Positions 16,950 through 24,939 are shown, counted from the stretch's first letter. The stretch is 34,066 nt of DNA from an uncultured Enterobacteriaceae bacterium (GCA_936920625.1 CAKZHC010000030.1:1-34066), one strand, 5' to 3'. The notes: generated from the sequence alone by a model not told the origin. Numbers and translations: made by a program.

Positions 16950-17126
16950 ATGACTAACATGGTTCCGTTAACCTTAGTGGTTATACTAGCTGGCGGATGT
17001 GTGCCTTCTACTAAAGAGGCCGGTCCCGTACCAGATCAGGCAGCCCACTCTATCCAAAACGATATGCAGGACTGCAATTCTGCCGACAGCGAATGTGCTA
17101 AACCCATTGTGCCATCACTTCACTAA
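16950..17126 (+). CDS. small putative lipoprotein (58 aa), unknown function
   Basis: A 58-codon gene starts with MTNMVPLTLVVILAGGCVPS. The short hydrophobic stretch ending in a cysteine (Cys17, after LAGG) resembles a lipoprotein signal, though it lacks the usual positive charge near the N-terminus and Gly-Gly precedes the cysteine. The mature part is hydrophilic and acidic, with two more cysteines (QDCNSADSEC) that could form a disulfide. A strong ribosome-binding site, AAGGGGG at 16937-16943, and a sigma-S-like -10 element at 16916-16926 support expression. It follows dsbB by 79 bases. I do not recognise the family; its size and likely stationary-phase control recall entericidin-like lipoproteins, but the sequence is not similar. 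Confidence 0.6.
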   Translation: MTNMVPLTLVVILAGGCVPSTKEAGPVPDQAAHSIQNDMQDCNSADSECAKPIVPSLH

Positions 17127-17129
17127 GAA

Positions 17130-17174
17130 AATAAGGCAGCAAGTAAAACCTGAGACATCCTGAACTGCCTTATT
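17130..17174 (+). terminator. hairpin after the small lipoprotein gene
   Basis: AATAAGGCAG (17130-17139) pairs with CTGCCTTATT (17165-17174), 10 bases perfect with a 25-base loop, starting 4 bases after the stop codon. The T-rich tail is weak, so termination is plausible but not certain. Confidence 0.45.
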
Positions 17175-17222
17175 TAGAACGGCGACGTTTAGTGACACTG
17201 TCATGTTTAGCTGATAACAAAT

Positions 17223-17266
17223 AAAGGCAGCCTGTAGATTTCATTCATTATCTGCAGGCCGCCTTT
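17223..17266. terminator. hairpin downstream of ycgN
   Basis: AAAGGC and GCCTG on the left (17223-17234) pair with CAGGC and GCCTTT on the right (17255-17266), with a single-base bulge on each side. It lies just past the ycgN stop codon on the minus strand and between converging genes, so it probably ends the ycgL-ycgN transcript and may act in both directions. Confidence 0.5.
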
Positions 17267-17284
17267 AAACTGACAAAGAACAGG

Positions 17285-17740
17285 CTAATGTCCCTTCTCA
17301 GGCCCCCGGCGTGGTATGATATGCAGCTCCCAGTCAACAACGTCGCTTTCTGCCACAGCGATATGGCGTACAGAGATACGTTCCGCATGCATCGCAGTTT
17401 TTGAACCGCAGCAGCGTAACGGATGCCAGACTGGTAACGTTTTTCCCTCAGCCAGAAGGCGATAAGCACAGGTTAATGGTAGCCAGTCAAAGGCAAGCAA
17501 GTTAGTACGGGTAAGTTTGATGCAGTCTGGTTCCAGCTCAAAGCGCCGGGCATAGTTCCTGCACTGGCAGGTATGGATATTTAGCTGAGTACAGGCGACA
17601 TTAGTATAGTAAATTTCGTCTGTGTCCTGATCCTGGAGCTTATTCAGGCAGCACTGCCCACAGCCATCGCATAACGACTCCCACTCCTCATCGCTCATTT
17701 CATCAAAACTTTTTTGCTGCCAGAAAGCAGGTTCATTCAT
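17285..17740 (-). CDS. ycgN: cysteine-cluster protein YcgN (UPF0260)
   Basis: YcgN is a conserved cytosolic protein of unknown function (UPF0260, YkgJ-type CxxCxxCC family). The cysteine cluster CDGCGQCC near residues 24-31, with further cysteines in NVACTQLNIHTCQCRNY and DCIKLTR, suggests binding of zinc or an iron-sulfur cluster; this is family-based inference. The N-terminus FWQQKSFDEMSDEEWESL matches E. coli closely. It has 151 residues against 153. It is the last gene of a minus-strand run ycgL, MltB-like, ycgM, ycgN, and lies 93 bases after ycgM. Confidence 0.93.
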   Translation of the reverse strand: MNEPAFWQQKSFDEMSDEEWESLCDGCGQCCLNKLQDQDTDEIYYTNVACTQLNIHTCQCRNYARRFELEPDCIKLTRTNLLAFDWLPLTCAYRLLAEGKTLPVWHPLRCCGSKTAMHAERISVRHIAVAESDVVDWELHIIPRRGPEKGH

Positions 17741-17833
17741 AACAATATCCAGTAGATACCACCCGACAGGGAATATGTACTAACCCTCGGGCGGGGAAAA
17801 ACAATTTTACCTGTGAACTATTTTCTGCCTTAA

Positions 17834-18493
17834 CTATAGTACACGCGTGCTAATTTCAAAACCTGCCAGCGATACCTTGAGGTTATCCCCGGATATTAGT
17901 GGACCAACACCTGCCGGTGTGCCGGTCAGGACGATATCACCGGCACGCAGAGTGAAATGGTTACTCATGCAGGCAATAAGCTCTGGCACCGGAGTTATCA
18001 TATTTTTTGTAAAACCGTGCTGTCGTAAATGACCATTTACTTGTAATTTCAGCTCGATATTTTTCACATCAGCCGCCAGTTCACTGACAGAAATAAAACC
18101 AGAAACAGGGCAGGAATTATCAAACCCCTTCGCTTTTTCCCAGGGCAGCCCTTCTTTTTTACACGCGGTCTGAACATCGCGCAACGTCAAATCCAACGCG
18201 ACACCATACCCAATAATTGCCGCACAAGCATCATCCACAGATGCCTGTGTCAGTGTGGTGCCTAACAAAACAGCCAGCTCGACTTCGTGATGCACCGCAC
18301 CGCTATTTTGAGGAATCGAGAGAGGTTGATTCATATAGCAAAGTGCAGTTTCAGGTTTGATAAACAGTACTGGTTCGACGGGAATTTTATTATTTAACTC
18401 TTTGACATGGTCTGCATAGTTTCTGCCTACGCAGACCACTTTATTTACCGGATAGTCTAGTGCCTCACCGTGCCAGTGATAATGCTGGTACAT
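17834..18493 (-). CDS. ycgM: fumarylacetoacetate-hydrolase family protein YcgM
   Basis: YcgM is a FAH-family enzyme of the FAHD1 type. Relatives hydrolyse acylpyruvates or decarboxylate oxaloacetate in the cytosol with a Mg2+ cofactor. The metal ligands are in place: Glu70 and Glu72 in HHEVELAV and Asp101 in LDLTLRD. CVGRNYADHVKELN, PWEKAKGFDNSCP and LTGTPAGVGP are family signatures. It has 219 residues, the same as E. coli. A GGGAGG ribosome-binding site precedes the start, 26 bases after the lytic transglycosylase gene. The physiological substrate is not known. Confidence 0.94.
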   Translation of the reverse strand: MYQHYHWHGEALDYPVNKVVCVGRNYADHVKELNNKIPVEPVLFIKPETALCYMNQPLSIPQNSGAVHHEVELAVLLGTTLTQASVDDACAAIIGYGVALDLTLRDVQTACKKEGLPWEKAKGFDNSCPVSGFISVSELAADVKNIELKLQVNGHLRQHGFTKNMITPVPELIACMSNHFTLRAGDIVLTGTPAGVGPLISGDNLKVSLAGFEISTRVL

Positions 18494-18519
18494 ACTTAGT
18501 TGCCTCCCGTGCCTGTTAT

Positions 18520-19581
18520 TCAGACTTTTATATACCCATTGGTAATGGCATCAGCCAGCATACCAACATTTAAGGCGAAATAGACGGAGCGATTCCAGTT
18601 CATCAGTGCGAGAAAATTATCAAATATCATGAAGGTACGGCCCTTAATACCATTCGGTGCGATAATCCAGGCACGTTGCTGACTATTACTACTAGTACGC
18701 GGATTTTTGAGTTTCACTCCTTCCTTGCACCACTGTGCAATTGTTTTCGCCTTATCTGCACTGGTGCCTATTTTCCGGCTATCGAAATTGGGTAGCAGTT
18801 CCACCTGTTCCCCCCAGCGCTCACCAGAATGCCAGCCATTATGCGCTAGATAGTTAGCTGCAGATGCGAATACATCCTCCACATCATTCCAGATGTCAAT
18901 CTTACCATCACCGTTGCCATCTGTGGCGTAACGCAAAAAAGCTCTCGGCATGAATTGAATCTGGCCCATAGCACCAGCCCAAGACCCTTTCAATTCTGGC
19001 GCCATTATCTTTTGCTGATCAATTAATCTGATTGCAGCAATTAACTCACTGGTGAAATACTGCCTGCGTCGCCCCTCAAAAGCTAACGTAGCCAGAGCAG
19101 AGACCACGGCCTCATTTCCCTGTATATGCCCATAGCGGCTTTCTACACCCCAAAGTGCAACAATATAAGCTGCGTCAACACCATACTGTTCAGATACAGC
19201 CAATAATTGAGAGTGATATTGCTTAAATTTTCTACGTCCTTCAGATACGATGGTGGGTGTCATCGTCCGGGTGAGATAACCGTCAAGACTGAGTTCTTCT
19301 TCTAACTGATTACGATCAAAATTAACTACGCGAGTAACATAATGAACACCTGCTAACCCTTTCTCAATAGCGTCTTTAGAAATGCCCTCTTCCTGTGCCC
19401 GATGCTTCAGCCTTTTGACGAAATTATTGAATGCAGTGGCCTTTGTCCGCTCATCCGCCACCATTTTGTTTCTACCGGATGGCATAACAGATAATGCAGA
19501 CATGGCCTTATAACAAAATGAACTACAGCACACTGCTATAGATATTATCAGCATTAATCTGGTTGATTTGCAGGATTGCAT
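18520..19581 (-). CDS. MltB-like lytic murein transglycosylase
   Basis: This GH103 (SLT_2) enzyme cleaves the glycan strands of peptidoglycan to leave 1,6-anhydro-muramic ends in the periplasm. The likely catalytic acid is Glu147 in LWGVESRYG. GRRRQYFTSELIAAIRLI, GSWAGAMGQIQFMP and GWHSGERWGEQV are family signatures. The acidic loop DGNGDGKIDIWN corresponds to the EF-hand-like calcium site of MltB/Slt35. The N-terminus has a hydrophobic stretch (LMLIISIAVCCSSFCYKAMSA) that looks like a secretion signal, with no clear lipobox, unlike E. coli MltB. It has 353 residues. It sits between ycgL and ycgM, a place empty in E. coli K-12. It is probably a paralogue of MltB, not its direct counterpart. 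Confidence 0.9.
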   Translation of the reverse strand: MQSCKSTRLMLIISIAVCCSSFCYKAMSALSVMPSGRNKMVADERTKATAFNNFVKRLKHRAQEEGISKDAIEKGLAGVHYVTRVVNFDRNQLEEELSLDGYLTRTMTPTIVSEGRRKFKQYHSQLLAVSEQYGVDAAYIVALWGVESRYGHIQGNEAVVSALATLAFEGRRRQYFTSELIAAIRLIDQQKIMAPELKGSWAGAMGQIQFMPRAFLRYATDGNGDGKIDIWNDVEDVFASAANYLAHNGWHSGERWGEQVELLPNFDSRKIGTSADKAKTIAQWCKEGVKLKNPRTSSNSQQRAWIIAPNGIKGRTFMIFDNFLALMNWNRSVYFALNVGMLADAITNGYIKV

Positions 19582-19659
19582 TATTATTCCTCCACACTTA
19601 CTTTATTCTTTATTTCACGATGGACCTGACTTGCAACAATCAGATAATGTCTGATCAGC

Positions 19660-19926
19660 TTATTCATTCCACCAAGAGGTTTTTGAGAGATTGACAGGGG
19701 GAGGTGGTAACTGCAAATAAAAGCCCTGTTTTTGAAGTGATATTTTTACTTTCTCAATATCAGCATTGGCTAGTTTTTTCAGACTACTAAGCGATAACAT
19801 CATCGTAAACCGGGGGCTGCCAAAACGTCGCAATAGATCATCAGGAACACGTGAAAAATCGTTTTGTTTTTCCACATAAAGATAGGTTTGGTCGTGAATC
19901 GAACTTCTGTAGATCACACAATACAT
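19660..19926 (-). CDS. ycgL: YcgL domain protein
   Basis: YcgL is a small conserved cytosolic protein of unknown function (YcgL fold, DUF709). CVIYRSS at the N-terminus, TYLYVEKQNDFSRVPDDLL, NADIEKVKISLQKQGFYLQLPPPP and the overall order match E. coli YcgL. It has 88 residues, slightly shorter than E. coli because the C-terminal tail ends soon after the PPPP motif. It diverges from minC across about 155 bases, the same arrangement as in E. coli. Confidence 0.92.
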   Translation of the reverse strand: MYCVIYRSSIHDQTYLYVEKQNDFSRVPDDLLRRFGSPRFTMMLSLSSLKKLANADIEKVKISLQKQGFYLQLPPPPVNLSKTSWWNE

Positions 19927-20082
19927 TTTTTTACTCGAATTGTTCCGACTGATATCTTGCCTGAATATAGCTCTAACTATAACATGTCTCTACAATTTCA
20001 AAATATCTCACACTATAATCAGGCAAAGTGATTATGAATGTAATTGACTGGGATAATCATAACCAGGACAGAGCCGGGATAC

Positions 20083-20775
20083 ATGTCGCAAACGCCAATT
20101 GAACTTAAAGGTAGTAGTTTTACATTGTCGGTTGTTCACCTGCATCACCCCGAACCTGAAGTGGTTCGTCAGGCCCTGCAGGATAAAGTGAATCAGGCGC
20201 CTCATTTCCTGAAAAACGCACCGGTAGTGCTCAATGTCTCTTCCCTGAAAACCGGGACAGACTGGCATAAGATGCAACAGGCCGTTGCTTCTACCGGGCT
20301 GCGTATAGTAGGCATTAGCGGCTGCAATGACGACAGACTTAAGCATATGATTACCCTTGCTGGTCTGCCTCTAATGAGTGAAGGTAAGCGATCAGCTTTA
20401 TCTGGAAAAGCACCATCCGCACCCTCTAAGCCTATTCCGGCTGCTGCTAAAACTATCATCGTGACTACACCTGTCCGTTCCGGCCAGCAGATTTACGCCC
20501 CACAAGGCGACCTGATCGTTATCAGCAGCGTTAGTGCTGGCGCTGAACTCATTGCCGATGGTCATATTCATATCTACGGCACGATGCGCGGTCGTGCACT
20601 TGCTGGTGCCTCTGGTTGCCAGCAGAGTCAGATTTTTTGTAGCCATCTAGCAGCCGAGTTAGTTTCTGTTGCCGGAGAATACTGGACTATGGAACAGATT
20701 CCCGCCCAATTTTTGAGAAAACCATCTCGTCTTTGTTTGAGCAATGGTGTTCTGACAATACAGGAATTGTCCTAA
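20083..20775 (+). CDS. minC: septum site-determining protein MinC
   Basis: MinC inhibits FtsZ assembly and, with MinD and MinE, confines division to midcell. The N-terminal FtsZ-inhibiting domain (IELKGSSFTLSVVHLHHPE) spans about residues 1-105. A proline/alanine-rich linker follows (SAPSKPIPAAAK). The C-terminal beta-helix domain binds MinD (VRSGQQIYAPQGDLIVISS, GAELIADGHIHIYG, RGRALAGASG). The frame is open 13 codons upstream, but MSQTPIELKG matches the E. coli start. It has 230 residues against 231. minD follows after 37 bases. The RGRALAG motif needed for MinD binding is intact. Confidence 0.97.
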   Translation: MSQTPIELKGSSFTLSVVHLHHPEPEVVRQALQDKVNQAPHFLKNAPVVLNVSSLKTGTDWHKMQQAVASTGLRIVGISGCNDDRLKHMITLAGLPLMSEGKRSALSGKAPSAPSKPIPAAAKTIIVTTPVRSGQQIYAPQGDLIVISSVSAGAELIADGHIHIYGTMRGRALAGASGCQQSQIFCSHLAAELVSVAGEYWTMEQIPAQFLRKPSRLCLSNGVLTIQELS

Positions 20776-20812
20776 ATCATACTCTAGCGCCCATTTCGTA
20801 AGGAATCATTTT

Positions 20813-21625
20813 ATGGCACGCATTATCGTTGTTACTTCAGGCAAGGGAGGGGTTGGTAAAACGACCTCCAGCGCAGCCATCGCCACTGGTCTGGCATTGA
20901 AAGGTAGAAAAACTGTTGTAATCGACTTTGATATTGGCCTGCGAAATCTTGATCTGATAATGGGCTGTGAACGCCGGGTAGTTTATGATTTTATCAATGT
21001 AATTCAAGGGGATGCCACACTTAATCAGGCATTAATTAAAGATAAGCGCACTGAGAATTTATTTATCCTCCCGGCTTCACAGACTCGCGATAAAGATGCG
21101 CTGACTCATGAAGGCGTCAGGAAAGTTCTGGATGAACTCACTGCTATGGAGTTCGATTTCATCATCTGTGACTCACCTGCTGGTATTGAAGCAGGCGCTG
21201 TGATGGCGCTGTACTATGCTGATGAGGCTATCATTACCAGTAATCCGGAAGTTTCATCAGTACGCGACTCTGATCGAATTCTTGGCATTCTGGCTTCGAA
21301 ATCTTATCGGGCCGAACAAGCTCAGGAGCCGATCAAAGAACATTTGCTACTGACCCGCTATAATCGGGGGCGTGTCAGCCGTGGTGACATGCTGAGCATG
21401 GAAGATGTACTGGATATATTACGTATTCCACTGGTGGGGGTAATCCCTGAGGATCCTTCTGTTCTTCGGGCCTCTAATCAGGGAGAACCTGTTATCCTCG
21501 ATATTACCTCTGATGCCGGTAATGCCTATACTGATACGGTTGAACGTCTGCTCGGAGAAGAGCGCCCCTTCCGCTTTGTCGATGAAGATAAGAAGGGTTT
21601 CCTAAAACGTCTTTTTGGGGGATAG
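20813..21625 (+). CDS. minD: septum site-determining ATPase MinD
   Basis: MinD is a ParA-like ATPase that binds the inner membrane when loaded with ATP and recruits MinC; MinE stimulates its ATPase so it oscillates from pole to pole. The deviant Walker A motif GKGGVGKT is at residues 10-17 with the signature Lys11 and Lys16. DFDIGLRNLDLIMG and FDFIICDSPAGIE are further ATPase signatures. The amphipathic membrane-targeting helix KKGFLKRLFGG ends the protein. It has 270 residues, identical in length to E. coli. A TAAGGAA ribosome-binding site precedes the ATG. minE starts 3 bases after its stop, so the two are tightly coupled. Confidence 0.98.
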   Translation: MARIIVVTSGKGGVGKTTSSAAIATGLALKGRKTVVIDFDIGLRNLDLIMGCERRVVYDFINVIQGDATLNQALIKDKRTENLFILPASQTRDKDALTHEGVRKVLDELTAMEFDFIICDSPAGIEAGAVMALYYADEAIITSNPEVSSVRDSDRILGILASKSYRAEQAQEPIKEHLLLTRYNRGRVSRGDMLSMEDVLDILRIPLVGVIPEDPSVLRASNQGEPVILDITSDAGNAYTDTVERLLGEERPFRFVDEDKKGFLKRLFGG

Positions 21626-21628
21626 ACC

Positions 21629-21898
21629 ATGGCCATACTTGACTTCTTTTTATCTCGCAAAAAGAACACTGCATGTATCGCAAAAGAGCGGTTGCAAATC
21701 ATTGTCGCCGAACGCAGAAGAGGTGAAACAGAGCCCCACTATCTTCCCAATCTTAAAAAGGATTTACTGGAAGTTATCTGTAAATACGTCAGAATTACGC
21801 CTGATATGCTAAGTGTCAAGCTTGATCACACAGATGACGATATTGCTATTCTCGAGCTTAATGTGACATTACCGGAAACAGAACAAACCAGAAAATGA
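21629..21898 (+). CDS. minE: cell division topological specificity factor MinE
   Basis: MinE displaces MinC from MinD and activates the MinD ATPase, giving the oscillation that frees midcell for division. The N-terminal membrane/MinD-binding part (MAILDFFLSRKKNTACIAKERLQIIVAERRR, shown here only as a region of residues 1-31) includes the anti-MinCD helix, followed by the dimeric topological-specificity domain from about residue 35. It has 89 residues against 88 in E. coli. The stop codon lies inside a perfect hairpin (21887-21908). E. coli continues with rnd; here the converging rseC comes next. Confidence 0.97.
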   Translation: MAILDFFLSRKKNTACIAKERLQIIVAERRRGETEPHYLPNLKKDLLEVICKYVRITPDMLSVKLDHTDDDIAILELNVTLPETEQTRK

Positions 21899-21908
21899 CT
21901 TTTCTGGT
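21887..21908 (+). terminator. perfect hairpin spanning the minE stop codon
   Basis: ACCAGAAAA (21887-21895) pairs with TTTTCTGGT (21900-21908) around TGAC, which holds the TGA stop. No T-run follows the 3' arm, so it may protect the mRNA end or only weakly terminate transcription. Confidence 0.4.
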
Positions 21909-22174
21909 ACAGACTAACATTTGCATCTGCAACACATGATATTTTTTAAAACCGTAAAAACTATAAATTAAAATCCATACGACAAAAACAGATATACCCT
22001 ATGGTTTCTGCAGATGCCCACAGAAAAGCCAGTTGAACACTTTTCGCCGACAGATATGGCACATCTTCGGTGAAGTCAAAACCAGTGTATACATGCTGAC
22101 TATCCAAATACACACAAAATGGTGGCGTTCTTCAGCATCCCAGTAATCGGCGGCCATGAAAGGTAATTAAAAAA
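21899..22174. other. non-coding join between minE and rseC
   Basis: The 276 bases between converging minE and rseC contain no gene. GCATCTGCA near 21923 and TGCAGATGC near 22011 form a distant 9-base inverted repeat. In E. coli these two genes are far apart on the chromosome, so this stretch contains a rearrangement breakpoint. Confidence 0.5.
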
Positions 22175-22645
22175 TCATGACTCTTTATTTTCCGGATGCA
22201 CTACATGATGTAGCGGTAGAGCAACAGTGAGAATAACCGGCTGAAAATCGCTACGCGAACTGATGTGAGCCACCAGGCTTTTTGCCACCAAAAATCCCCC
22301 TATTCCACCCAGTAACGCCCCCGTGATTGCCGCCAGATCAGTATCAAGCAATATATAAAAAACTGAAGCTATGACAAACAGGCTTACTAAAGGTGCCATA
22401 TAGACCAGCATAGCCGAACCAAGTAAATTTTTCTCACCAATGCCTAATTCCACACGCTGGCCCGGCTGCAATGGGTTCTGGCAGCGAATTTCTATGATAT
22501 GAGCATTTTTTGGCCCAATCTGATTTAACAGATGGCTGCCGCAACCTTTTCTTGCGGAACAGCGATTACAACTGGTTTTGGTTTCAGAGTGGAGTATAGC
22601 CACACCATCGTGCCATGAGATAACTGTAGCCCATTCTCTCATCAT
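22175..22645 (-). CDS. rseC: sigma-E regulator RseC
   Basis: RseC is an inner-membrane protein that modulates sigma-E activity and has been linked to SoxR reduction and electron transport. The cysteine motif CNRCSARKGCG near residues 26-36 is typical of the SoxR-reducing/RseC family. Two membrane helices follow (LLGSAMLVYMAPLVSLFVIASVFYIL region and LAAITGALLGGIGGFL). It has 156 residues against 159. Its start overlaps the rseB stop by 4 bases (ATGATGA, with a second adjacent ATG). lepA and lepB, next in E. coli, are absent here. Confidence 0.95.
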   Translation of the reverse strand: MMREWATVISWHDGVAILHSETKTSCNRCSARKGCGSHLLNQIGPKNAHIIEIRCQNPLQPGQRVELGIGEKNLLGSAMLVYMAPLVSLFVIASVFYILLDTDLAAITGALLGGIGGFLVAKSLVAHISSRSDFQPVILTVALPLHHVVHPENKES

Positions 22646-23595
22646 GGGGATGGGCTCAGCATAACACTCGCTGCAATACGTTTAGCCGTGGCAGGAGGAA
22701 GTTCACCCACAACAGTAATTTCCATATTGTCACGCACCTCAGTCTGCACTGTACGACGGCCATTACGGAGTAATTGGGGTAAACTATTCTTATCTGAATG
22801 GCTGACATTTATTGAAAAACTAAAGAGGCCATCTGAATAGAGTCGGGACTCAACCAGCTTATTTAGCGAGGGAACATCACGACGGCTCTGAGTTATCTCG
22901 CGCATTCCCTGAGGCAGCCAGTTTGGCTTCCATCTGAAAGAATGTTTTTCATTTGTTGGAACAGAAAGAGACGGAGGCATAGCAGCATTGATAAGTTGCT
23001 TCATCAAATCACCCGCCCCTTTATTAATGACAAAACTGATAACCCGATACTGCTCCAGCGTTTCACCATCGTTATCAAGCATATCTACACGAAGAGGAAG
23101 CTTAGTTTTCACATCGCGCCAAATGATATAGCTATAGCGTGTGCCGTCCCGTGCAACAATGCGAATAACATCACAAATCTGGTTAGCAATACGTGTCCGG
23201 CCTACTGATACGAAGTCATAACTACTATTTAGCTGATTAAAATCCGCGTATAGCACTGAAGGAATGAAGTCGACAATCTGCCTTGCGTTAAGCGTGAAAG
23301 GCTCCAGTCCGGGTTCAAAATAACTAATATCTTCACCACGCTGGACTATTTCACGACGGGGGCCATCCATCTGGAGTAACTGAGCATAAACTTTATGATC
23401 TATTACAGCGTGACGATAGCGAAGTGATTCAATTCCCATATGAGAAACGTAAATAAAAGCAAGTTCATAATTTAACGAATGACTCGCCTGTTCCATCTGT
23501 AGTAACTGTTCACGGGGTCCGGGCTGCGCCAGAGCAACGACCGGATTGAACAGGCATCCACTCAAAAATATAACGGCTATAAGGGATTGCTTCAT
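22642..23595 (-). CDS. rseB: sigma-E regulatory protein RseB
   Basis: RseB is the periplasmic MucB/RseB-family protein that binds RseA, shields it from DegS and senses mislocalised lipopolysaccharide or lipoproteins. The N-terminal hydrophobic segment ending at VVALAQ is a cleavable secretion signal. A large lipid-binding-like domain includes YELAFIYVSHMGIESLRYRH and YSYIIWRDVKTKLPLRVDML. A smaller C-terminal domain includes NWLPQGMREI and VVGELPPATAKRIAASV. It has 317 residues against 318. Start and stop overlap rseA and rseC by 1 and 4 bases, the compact rpoE operon layout. Confidence 0.97.
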   Translation of the reverse strand: MKQSLIAVIFLSGCLFNPVVALAQPGPREQLLQMEQASHSLNYELAFIYVSHMGIESLRYRHAVIDHKVYAQLLQMDGPRREIVQRGEDISYFEPGLEPFTLNARQIVDFIPSVLYADFNQLNSSYDFVSVGRTRIANQICDVIRIVARDGTRYSYIIWRDVKTKLPLRVDMLDNDGETLEQYRVISFVINKGAGDLMKQLINAAMPPSLSVPTNEKHSFRWKPNWLPQGMREITQSRRDVPSLNKLVESRLYSDGLFSFSINVSHSDKNSLPQLLRNGRRTVQTEVRDNMEITVVGELPPATAKRIAASVMLSPSP

Positions 23596-24224
23596 TAGGG
23601 CTGCTGAATTCCTGACAATGGCACTTCAGCCATCGGGGGCATTAAATTCTGCTTAATTTGCAGTTGCCCGGCATATATTCGCCGTTGTAGTTCATAATCC
23701 TGAAGCATGGCATTTACACGGCGACGCTGGGCCTGCTGTTCTGTTGAACTGGCTTTTTGAGTAACGCCATAGCTAACCGGTGAAGCCTGACCTATCATAG
23801 GAAGTGTATTAAAAACCGGGGAATCAGTGCTGTAACCGATGGCTGCTGGCTGATTATTGTAGTACTGAAAACCCGTAATAACTGTTAAAGAAATAGTGGC
23901 TGCCACACCTAGTTGTGCCAACTGAGCTGCCCAAGGTCGGACTTTGTGCCGAAGAGGCATTTTACGCCAGCTCACCGGGTGTGGCTGATCCTCTCTTATC
24001 AGGCAACTTATCGGTTCTGGGGTTTCTTCCTGCTCGATTGCTGTGGCAACACGTGCTGCTATATCGCAGTGGATAAAATTGCTTACATCGCCACGCAGAG
24101 TATCACGAATAAGATGATAGTTTTGCCAGCTTCTCTGTAAAGCCGCATCTGAAGCGAGAGTGACAAGCACCTCACTGTCGAACATTTCACCATCCATTAA
24201 AGCGGAAAGTTTTTCTTTCTGCAT
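23595..24224 (-). CDS. rseA: anti-sigma-E factor RseA
   Basis: RseA spans the inner membrane and holds sigma-E inactive until DegS and RseP cleave it under envelope stress. The cytosolic anti-sigma domain (residues 1 to about 90, MQKEKLSALMDGE and WQNYHLIRDTLRGD) binds sigma-E. One membrane helix lies at about 99-119. The periplasmic part (120-209) contains the RseB-binding region. It has 209 residues against 216. It starts 27 bases after the rpoE stop codon. The sequence is diverged in the periplasmic tail, as is common for this family. Confidence 0.96.
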   Translation of the reverse strand: MQKEKLSALMDGEMFDSEVLVTLASDAALQRSWQNYHLIRDTLRGDVSNFIHCDIAARVATAIEQEETPEPISCLIREDQPHPVSWRKMPLRHKVRPWAAQLAQLGVAATISLTVITGFQYYNNQPAAIGYSTDSPVFNTLPMIGQASPVSYGVTQKASSTEQQAQRRRVNAMLQDYELQRRIYAGQLQIKQNLMPPMAEVPLSGIQQP

Positions 24225-24251
24225 ACTTCAATACCCTTCCTGTGCCCATCA

Positions 24252-24830
24252 TTAATGACGTTGAATAAGTGGCTGGACCTTACTGTCAATCGCTTCTCGG
24301 GCACGAAATATTCGTGAGCGCACAGTACCTACCGGACATTCCGTTATAACTGCGATTTCTTCATAACTCAGACCATCCAGCTCCCTCAGCGTGATTGCCA
24401 TACGTAAATCTTCCGGCAAAGATTCAATAGTACGAAAAACAATCTGCTTTAGTTCTTCTGACAACATTAAGTTTTCAGGGTTCGAAATTTCTTTCAATGC
24501 CCCAGCGCTTTCAAAATTTTCTGCATCTATGGCATCGATATCACTCAGAGGCGGCCTCCGGCCCTGAGCCACCAGATAATTCTTCGCCGTGTTCACAGCA
24601 ATTCGGTAGAGCCATGTGTAGAACGCACTATCTCCACGAAAAGAGTCCAGTGCGCGATAGGCTTTAATGAATGACTCCTGCACCACATCAGGCACTTCTC
24701 CTCCAGGTACGTAGCGTGAAATCAGACTTGCGACCTTGTGCTGATAACGCATGACCAGCAAATTAAATGATTTTTTGTCTCCCTGCTGGACCCTTTCGAC
24801 AAGAACCTGATCCGTTAACCGCTCGCTCAT
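24252..24830 (-). CDS. rpoE: RNA polymerase sigma-E factor
   Basis: Sigma-E directs the envelope-stress regulon, including outer-membrane assembly genes and its own operon. Region 2 (LLVMRYQHKVASLISRYV through DSAFYTWLYRIAVNTAKNYL) and region 4 (LPEDLRMAITLRELDGLSYEEIA, then CPVGTVRSRIFRAREAI) are nearly identical to E. coli. It has 192 residues against 191. A sigma-E promoter sits about 80 bases upstream, allowing autoregulation. nadB, normally divergent from rpoE, is missing, and srmB starts 708 bases away. The operon rpoE-rseA-rseB-rseC is complete. Confidence 0.98.
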   Translation of the reverse strand: MSERLTDQVLVERVQQGDKKSFNLLVMRYQHKVASLISRYVPGGEVPDVVQESFIKAYRALDSFRGDSAFYTWLYRIAVNTAKNYLVAQGRRPPLSDIDAIDAENFESAGALKEISNPENLMLSEELKQIVFRTIESLPEDLRMAITLRELDGLSYEEIAVITECPVGTVRSRIFRAREAIDSKVQPLIQRH

Positions 24831-24909
24831 CCGAGGTAATATCTCCTCAAATCTCTTTCACCGCATAACATTGCCAGCAATAGTGGCACCATAATTAGAG
24901 CAAGCACGG

Positions 24910-24939
24910 CATAAGAGTCTTTTTAATAAAGAAAGTTCC
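24910..24939 (-). promoter_or_regulatory. sigma-E promoter of rpoE
   Basis: On the minus strand GGAACTT (24939-24933), a 16-base spacer and TCTTA (24916-24912) match the sigma-E consensus (GGAACTT-N16-TCnnA). The spacing equals that of the known E. coli rpoE autoregulated promoter. It would start transcription about 75 bases before the rpoE ATG. Confidence 0.75.
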
